Source: Bacteroidales bacterium
Lineage (GTDB): Bacteria; Bacteroidota; Bacteroidia; Bacteroidales; UBA7960
Direction: 5' to 3'
DNA: 25,267 nucleotides
Assembly: GCA_003451785.1 (NCBI GenBank)
Contig: DMJL01000015.1
Location: forward strand, 1 to 25,267
A model generated the notes under the pieces. It was given only the letters and a program-made list of their open reading frames with translations. It had not been told where the DNA came from and made no database searches. The translations under genes were made by a program, and so were the position numbers. This document shows positions 21,357-25,267 of this stretch, piece after piece (the first letter of the stretch is position 1; each line of letters opens with the position of its first letter).

Positions 21357-22748
21357 TTAATTAGGTTGAGCCTTCGCAGGAAACAAAAAGGATTTTAAAA
21401 CGGCTTCGAATGGAGCATTTAAAAAGTTGGGTTGGTGAAATGTTTCCAGATGGTGCTGCAATTCCCCTGAAGAATCTAACGCACGCCCATTTTTGGCATA
21501 CCAATCCAACAATACCGGCAGTTGCATTTCACTGTATTGGCTTAGTGTATAGTTCAAAGCAGCATTCACTTCATCAATAGTACCAACGCATTCAAAAGGT
21601 TTGGTTTCGGAAAGTCCACATAACTGCTGCAAAGTCTCAATGAGTTGTGGATTATCCCAAAGGTTTTTCCCAAAAATGGCCACAAGTGCATCCACATTCA
21701 AAAAAGGAGAAAGTACTATCCAGGTAAAAAGGCATTTAGAACATTCGCAGCACCAAATATCGGTTTTGCTTCCTACATTACAACTCTTAAACACCGAATG
21801 ATAAGCATCGAACTGTGCGAATAATTTTCCGATTTGCAACTCGTTGATGGGGCGCATCATACTAAAATAGTTGATTTCCCGCACCATATATTTGTTGATA
21901 TAATCCCTGAAATCGCTTTCGAACTCCAATGATTTGCTGTACTGGTGGTTTATCAAAGTACCGGGGATGGTAGCTTCGTTGGCACTCCATTCGTTGGAAA
22001 GTGCTATGTGCTGCCTCCCCACAAGTGCTGCTACCATCGAGGTATGGAATGCCAATAAGGCAGAAAAAGGTGTATGTCCATTTAGAAACCCTTCTTTATT
22101 CAACTGCAAAAGCAATGGATCTATGGTACGGTTAATCTCAAATGTGTTCGTGTCATCGAATCCTGCAACCTTCAGAACTTCACGGGTTGCATCACGCTGA
22201 TTCATTACCACTGGCAAAACATCAAAATTGCTACGCAAGAGAATTTCTAAAGTTACCACAGAGTCTTTGCCACCCCCAACTGGTACAATCACTCCTTCTG
22301 TTGGCATTGGCAAATCCACAGGTTCGAAGGTTTGGGCTGAATCTGGATATTTGAAAGTGAAAATTTCCTCACCGGGTATGGCAATGCCGTTGGTATAGAA
22401 AAATTCGCCCAAACCATGTCGAAACAATTTTTTCCACCAAAGTTCTTGTTCGGTGCAAAATCTAAAAGGCTTAACAACAATAATTGGAGAGCAAAATGCT
22501 TTCCAATAACTAATACATTCGACCATCCCAATATGAAATATCAGTAGATTGCGTGTAGCATCCGACAATTTTTGCAAAGGGAAATTGCGTTTGAATAAAA
22601 CTGTTGGTCGGAAAGTACTGGCTTCGCCACAGCTAAACCGATATTCAGCCATGATGCCTTCTGGAAGCTCCTGAACTGTGAAGCCCTCATAAACAAACTC
22701 AGGATACGATTGCCGTAGAGTATGATATTTAGATTGATGGTTGGGCAT
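21357..22748 (-). CDS. murL: UDP-MurNAc-L-Ala-L-Glu epimerase, MurL-like
   Basis: 463 residues. The central motif VPVGGGKDS (155-163) is a PP-loop, as in ATP pyrophosphatase enzymes that activate a carboxylate or similar group as the adenylate. A Cys cluster near 323-339 (C...CCECSKC) may bind a metal. The ATP-dependent epimerase MurL, described in Xanthomonas oryzae, turns the terminal L-Glu of UDP-MurNAc-L-Ala-L-Glu into D-Glu, so a glutamate racemase is not needed. The GGGKDS loop, the length and the adjoining divergent Mur ligase all fit. The assignment rests on recall of the family plus context; another PP-loop enzyme is the alternative. Confidence 0.8.
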   Translation of the reverse strand: MPNHQSKYHTLRQSYPEFVYEGFTVQELPEGIMAEYRFSCGEASTFRPTVLFKRNFPLQKLSDATRNLLIFHIGMVECISYWKAFCSPIIVVKPFRFCTEQELWWKKLFRHGLGEFFYTNGIAIPGEEIFTFKYPDSAQTFEPVDLPMPTEGVIVPVGGGKDSVVTLEILLRSNFDVLPVVMNQRDATREVLKVAGFDDTNTFEINRTIDPLLLQLNKEGFLNGHTPFSALLAFHTSMVAALVGRQHIALSNEWSANEATIPGTLINHQYSKSLEFESDFRDYINKYMVREINYFSMMRPINELQIGKLFAQFDAYHSVFKSCNVGSKTDIWCCECSKCLFTWIVLSPFLNVDALVAIFGKNLWDNPQLIETLQQLCGLSETKPFECVGTIDEVNAALNYTLSQYSEMQLPVLLDWYAKNGRALDSSGELQHHLETFHQPNFLNAPFEAVLKSFLFPAKAQPN

Positions 22749-22850
22749 TGAACAATGGCAAGGATTTTGTTGTTTTCTGCTTATAAAAAAGTTTGTAAAA
22801 TTAGCAATTATTACACTTTAGTAAGCATAAAAACCCAATACGGTGCCCAG

Positions 22851-23417
22851 ATGAAAAACCGTGAATCGAAGCCTATATCCGGCAAACTGCTTGTAAGCGA
22901 GCCAACCATGACCGATTTCTATTTCAGTCGCAGTGTGGTATTGCTGGTAGAACACGCCCGCAAGGTAGGCACCATAGGATTGATTCTCAACAAACCATTG
23001 AATCTTAGGATGATGGATGTTGTAAAAGAATTCCCCACCAATGAATTTCCCCTGTTTTTTGGCGGTCCCGTACACCCCGATAGGCTTTTTTATCTGCATA
23101 CACTCGGACCAAGCGTCGCTGGAAGTGTAGAGGTTATGGATGGATTGTTTTGGGGGGGCGATATTGACGATATGAAAAGGCTGATAGACCTAAATATTGC
23201 AAAACCCGAACAAGTGCGCTTCTTTATTGGTTACTCCGGTTGGGAGCCAAACCAGTTGGATAGGGAATTGAAGGAAGATTCATGGATTGTAACGCAAGGC
23301 GATGTATCTACCATCATGTCGTGCAATGCCGACACCCTATGGCGCAATATCATTAAAGAAATGGGAAGCGACTACGCTATCTGGGCTAATTTCCCAAGCG
23401 ACCCGGTGTTGAATTAA
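22851..23417 (+). CDS. yqgE: YqgE/AlgH family protein (UPF0301)
   Basis: 188 residues from the ATG at 22851 (MKNRESKPISGKLLVSEPTM). The frame is open to 22755, but the extra 32 residues are unlike the family, which begins close to the GKLLVSEP strand. Typical pieces: FYFSRSVVLLVEH, GTIGLILNKPL, FFGGPVHPDRLFYLHT, and FFIGYSGWEPNQLDREL. AlgH/YqgE proteins are conserved and of uncertain role (linked to alginate regulation in Pseudomonas). Divergent from murL; a 7-of-8 promoter box (AAAGTTTG, 22788-22795) lies 55 bases upstream. Confidence 0.92.
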   Translation: MKNRESKPISGKLLVSEPTMTDFYFSRSVVLLVEHARKVGTIGLILNKPLNLRMMDVVKEFPTNEFPLFFGGPVHPDRLFYLHTLGPSVAGSVEVMDGLFWGGDIDDMKRLIDLNIAKPEQVRFFIGYSGWEPNQLDRELKEDSWIVTQGDVSTIMSCNADTLWRNIIKEMGSDYAIWANFPSDPVLN

Positions 23418-23429
23418 CCAAAAAAGCAG

Positions 23430-23437
23430 TAACTTTG
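23430..23437 (+). promoter_or_regulatory. Promoter of the NlpC/P60 gene, TAACTTTG
   Basis: Full TAnnTTTG match in the short gap after yqgE, with TTG at 23409-23411 (18-base spacer) inside the yqgE 3' end. The ATG at 23454 is only 16 bases on, so the leader would be about 10 nt. Confidence 0.6.
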
Positions 23438-23453
23438 CAGTTTTGCAATCATT

Positions 23454-23993
23454 ATGGGTGTATCTCAAATAGCATTCTTAATATTTTTTTCCTTGCAGCC
23501 AGTTGCGGTTTCATTGCCTACCGACAGCAATTCGGGTTTGTTCCTTATGCCCGATAGCCAATTTGTTTCGGTTGCTCAACGCTTCTCGGGTTATGGTGTT
23601 CCTATCACCTACAACAGCAATGGAGCTTTGTATTTGGAATTGTATAATTGGCTTGGAGTGCCCCATCGCAGGAGGTCGCGCAATGGAATAGATTGCTCCG
23701 GGCTTGTGAAAACCATAATGGAGCAAGTATTTGCACTGACCCTCAAAGGTAGCTCGCGAGATATGGCACGGATGGTTTCACCATTGGATAGATCGGAGCT
23801 AATGGAAGGCGATTTGGTTTTTTTCAATACTTTGCGTGGCCCGGCAATAGACCATGTGGGAATTTATTTGGGCAACGAACGGTTTATTCATGCATCATCC
23901 AGCAGCGGAGTAATAGTTAGCTACCTCAATGAGCCTTACTATCGCAGAACATTTGTATCGGCCGGCAGAGTGCTTCCGCCTCTTTCAGAATAA
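23454..23993 (+). CDS. NlpC/P60 family cell-wall hydrolase
   Basis: 179 residues. A hydrophobic N-terminus (MGVSQIAFLIFFSLQPVAVS) is a likely signal peptide, so the enzyme acts in the periplasm. The NlpC/P60 catalytic residues are present: Cys81 in GIDCSGLV, His134 in DHVGIYLG, His146 in RFIHASSSSG. The conserved GDLVFF (about 119-124) is also there. These enzymes usually cut gamma-D-glutamyl-diaminopimelate bonds in peptidoglycan stems, a bond that contains the D-Glu made by the MurD2/MurL route nearby. The stop lies 6 bases from the end of convergent aroK. Confidence 0.93.
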   Translation: MGVSQIAFLIFFSLQPVAVSLPTDSNSGLFLMPDSQFVSVAQRFSGYGVPITYNSNGALYLELYNWLGVPHRRRSRNGIDCSGLVKTIMEQVFALTLKGSSRDMARMVSPLDRSELMEGDLVFFNTLRGPAIDHVGIYLGNERFIHASSSSGVIVSYLNEPYYRRTFVSAGRVLPPLSE

Positions 23994-23999
23994 ACCGAT

Positions 24000-24503
24000 T
24001 TAGGTGCCGAAAACTAAGGCAATAATATGATTTGCCTTTACCGTTTCGCCTTTTACTATGCATTGCGCCTGCAAGTAAATCGGCTCCCTTTCTTCAAGTT
24101 TTTTCTCAATAAAGGCATCCAGTTGCGTATTGCTAAAATTTTCTATCAAAGGTCTTTTTTTGTAGCTGCTTTCTAATCTGCTGGCCAGGGTTTTAACACT
24201 CAGGCTCAAATATACGGAAACCCCAGTGGCATTTATGTACTGCATATTTTCGTGGTAAATGGGTGTACCCCCACCGGTTGCAATCACCAGATTTTCATTT
24301 TTGGGAATGTTGCGCAACACCTGAGCCTCAAGCCTTCGAAAATGCTCTTCGCCATATTTGCGAAAAATCTCGGAAATACTCTGCCCCGCATTTTTTTCAA
24401 TTTCATCATCCAAATCCACAAACGCATAATGGAGCTTTCGTGCCAAGCGACGGCCCGTCGAAGACTTGCCACTACCCATAAATCCTATCAAGTATATTAT
24501 CAT
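24000..24503 (-). CDS. aroK: Shikimate kinase
   Basis: 167 residues from the ATG at 24503 (MIIYLIGFMGSGKSS); the frame extends three codons to a TTG, which is less likely. It phosphorylates shikimate in aromatic amino-acid synthesis. Motifs: P-loop GFMGSGKSS (7-15), FVDLDDEIE (about 28-36, shikimate-binding Asp), FRRLEAQVL, ATGGGTP, and the lid KKRPLIE. It is convergent with the NlpC/P60 gene with no terminator between. The promoter box at 24510-24517 ends 6 bases before the ATG, implying a leaderless or nearly leaderless mRNA. Confidence 0.95.
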   Translation of the reverse strand: MIIYLIGFMGSGKSSTGRRLARKLHYAFVDLDDEIEKNAGQSISEIFRKYGEEHFRRLEAQVLRNIPKNENLVIATGGGTPIYHENMQYINATGVSVYLSLSVKTLASRLESSYKKRPLIENFSNTQLDAFIEKKLEEREPIYLQAQCIVKGETVKANHIIALVFGT

Positions 24504-24509
24504 AGCAAT

Positions 24510-24517
24510 CAAAATTA
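24510..24517 (-). promoter_or_regulatory. aroK promoter, -7 box TAATTTTG, very close to the start codon
   Basis: The minus strand reads TAATTTTG with TTG exactly 20 bases upstream (in ATGTTGGC), a full match to the Bacteroidota promoter. Only 6 bases separate it from the ATG at 24503. Confidence 0.6.
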
Positions 24518-24576
24518 ATCGATTTACAGGTAGGTGCCAACATAATGCCTATTGAGATGTATTATTGCCTTTAAAC

Positions 24577-24584
24577 TATCTTTG
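24577..24584 (+). promoter_or_regulatory. Possible wecB promoter, TATCTTTG
   Basis: Full TAnnTTTG match, 33 bases before the ATG at 24618. An upstream TTG at 24552-24554 gives a 22-base spacer, slightly long. Confidence 0.5.
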
Positions 24585-24617
24585 TAATATCCATAAATTC
24601 ATCAAAAATCGGTTTCA

Positions 24618-25267
24618 ATGAAAAAGGTTTTAACCATTCTGGGTGCAAGACCCCAATTTATAAAGGCAGGAGCAGTAAGCAAAGCTATTAGAGATTGCGA
24701 TGCATTGCAAGAGGTGATTGTTCACACAGGCCAGCATTTCGACCACAATATGAGTGCCTTGTTTTTTGAGCAAATGAATATACCCCAGCCTAACTACAAC
24801 ATAGGCATTCACAGCCTTTCTCATGGTGCTATGACAGGCAGAATGCTTGAACGGGCCGAAGAGATAATGCTTTTGGAAGACCCCGATTGGGTGATGGTAT
24901 ATGGAGACACCAACTCCACCTTGGCAGGAGCTTTGGCTGCTAAAAAGATTGGAATACCCGTGGCGCATGTGGAGGCAGGGCTGAGATCGTACAACATGGC
25001 CATGCCCGAAGAAATTAATCGCATTCTTACCGATAGGATTTCCAATTTGCTGTTTTGCCCGAGTTTGGCCGCTGCCGAAAATCTCACTAAAGAAGGTTTT
25101 GACCATTTCGACAACAAGGTAATGGTTACCGGCGATGTGATGTACGATGCCTACATACACTTTTCTGATTTGAAGCAGAAACCTAAGAAATTCAATATTC
25201 CAAAGGAGTTTTGTTTGGCCACTTTGCATAGAGCTGAAAACACAGCACAAGCTAGTACCCTGAACGA
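24618..25267 (+). CDS. wecB: UDP-N-acetylglucosamine 2-epimerase, N-terminal part (runs off window)
   Basis: Starts MKKVLTILGARPQFIKAGAV and stays open to the window edge, 216 residues visible of about 360-370 usual. It interconverts UDP-GlcNAc and UDP-ManNAc, which feeds surface polysaccharide or capsule synthesis. Motifs: GARPQFIK (about 9-16), HTGQHFD (about 41-47), VYGDTNSTLAG (about 94-104), HVEAGLRS (about 115-122), and PEEINR (about 127-132). The chain ends after FCLATLHRAENT, the conserved H-R-x-E-N site. The function of later genes in its cluster cannot be seen. Confidence 0.95.
   Translation, partial: MKKVLTILGARPQFIKAGAVSKAIRDCDALQEVIVHTGQHFDHNMSALFFEQMNIPQPNYNIGIHSLSHGAMTGRMLERAEEIMLLEDPDWVMVYGDTNSTLAGALAAKKIGIPVAHVEAGLRSYNMAMPEEINRILTDRISNLLFCPSLAAAENLTKEGFDHFDNKVMVTGDVMYDAYIHFSDLKQKPKKFNIPKEFCLATLHRAENTAQASTLN

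Noticed and set aside
24630..25250. 206-codon minus-strand frame opposite the epimerase
   Set aside because: It lies wholly opposite the clear WecB-type coding frame, has a low-complexity Cys/His-rich translation and shows no family motif.

Overview
The window is an AT-rich stretch of a Bacteroidota chromosome, most likely from an anaerobic or facultative member. The pointers are: a SecD-SecF fusion, a FeoA-FeoB fusion, a NagB-like/PIG-L fusion, a short ribosomal protein THX gene, a ferredoxin-linked 2-oxoacid oxidoreductase, and several start-proximal boxes fitting the Bacteroidota promoter (TTG, about 18-22 nt, TAnnTTTG). I see no tRNA, rRNA, CRISPR array, transposase or prophage gene. It looks like core chromosome, not a mobile island.

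Layout: 1-230 is the start of a TatA/TatB-like gene leaving the left edge. A 0.7 kb AT-rich gap follows, then the 2.4 kb NagB-like/PIG-L fusion on the plus strand. A possible 54-codon ORF and terminator hairpins separate it from secDF on the minus strand. Next, on the minus strand, comes a four-gene 2-oxoacid:ferredoxin oxidoreductase operon (ferredoxin, alpha/VorB, beta, gamma). It is divergent from a 59-residue winged-helix protein whose promoter region is full of symmetry. Then come a tatD-tcdA-ubiE operon (minus), an unknown lipoprotein, a small PLDc_N-type membrane protein, and glgB translationally coupled to an AHSA1/START protein. Divergent from glgB is feoAB, followed by the THX gene. 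A 650-base gap made of repeat-like elements follows, then murD2 and murL (minus), yqgE and an NlpC/P60 hydrolase (plus), aroK (minus), and a wecB-type epimerase leaving the right edge.

Functional links: murD2 plus murL form the alternative route for placing glutamate in peptidoglycan: L-Glu is added first, then epimerised on the nucleotide precursor. The NlpC/P60 protein and wecB-type epimerase nearby are also envelope genes. The ferredoxin-dependent oxidoreductase, Fe(II) uptake and menaquinone methylation (ubiE) fit a low-oxygen respiratory or fermentative life. The most useful leads are the MurD2-MurL pair, the catalytic-residue change in the NagB-like fusion, the symmetric promoter of the small winged-helix gene, the 10-bp inverted repeat over the glgB promoter, and the mosaic repeat gap at 19.3-19.9 kb. 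Several open reading frames run upstream of their likely true starts (secDF, vorB, yqgE, aroK, the AHSA1 gene); the starts given here are corrected where promoter boxes, overlaps or family N-termini allow. I found no convincing wholly new multi-gene system.
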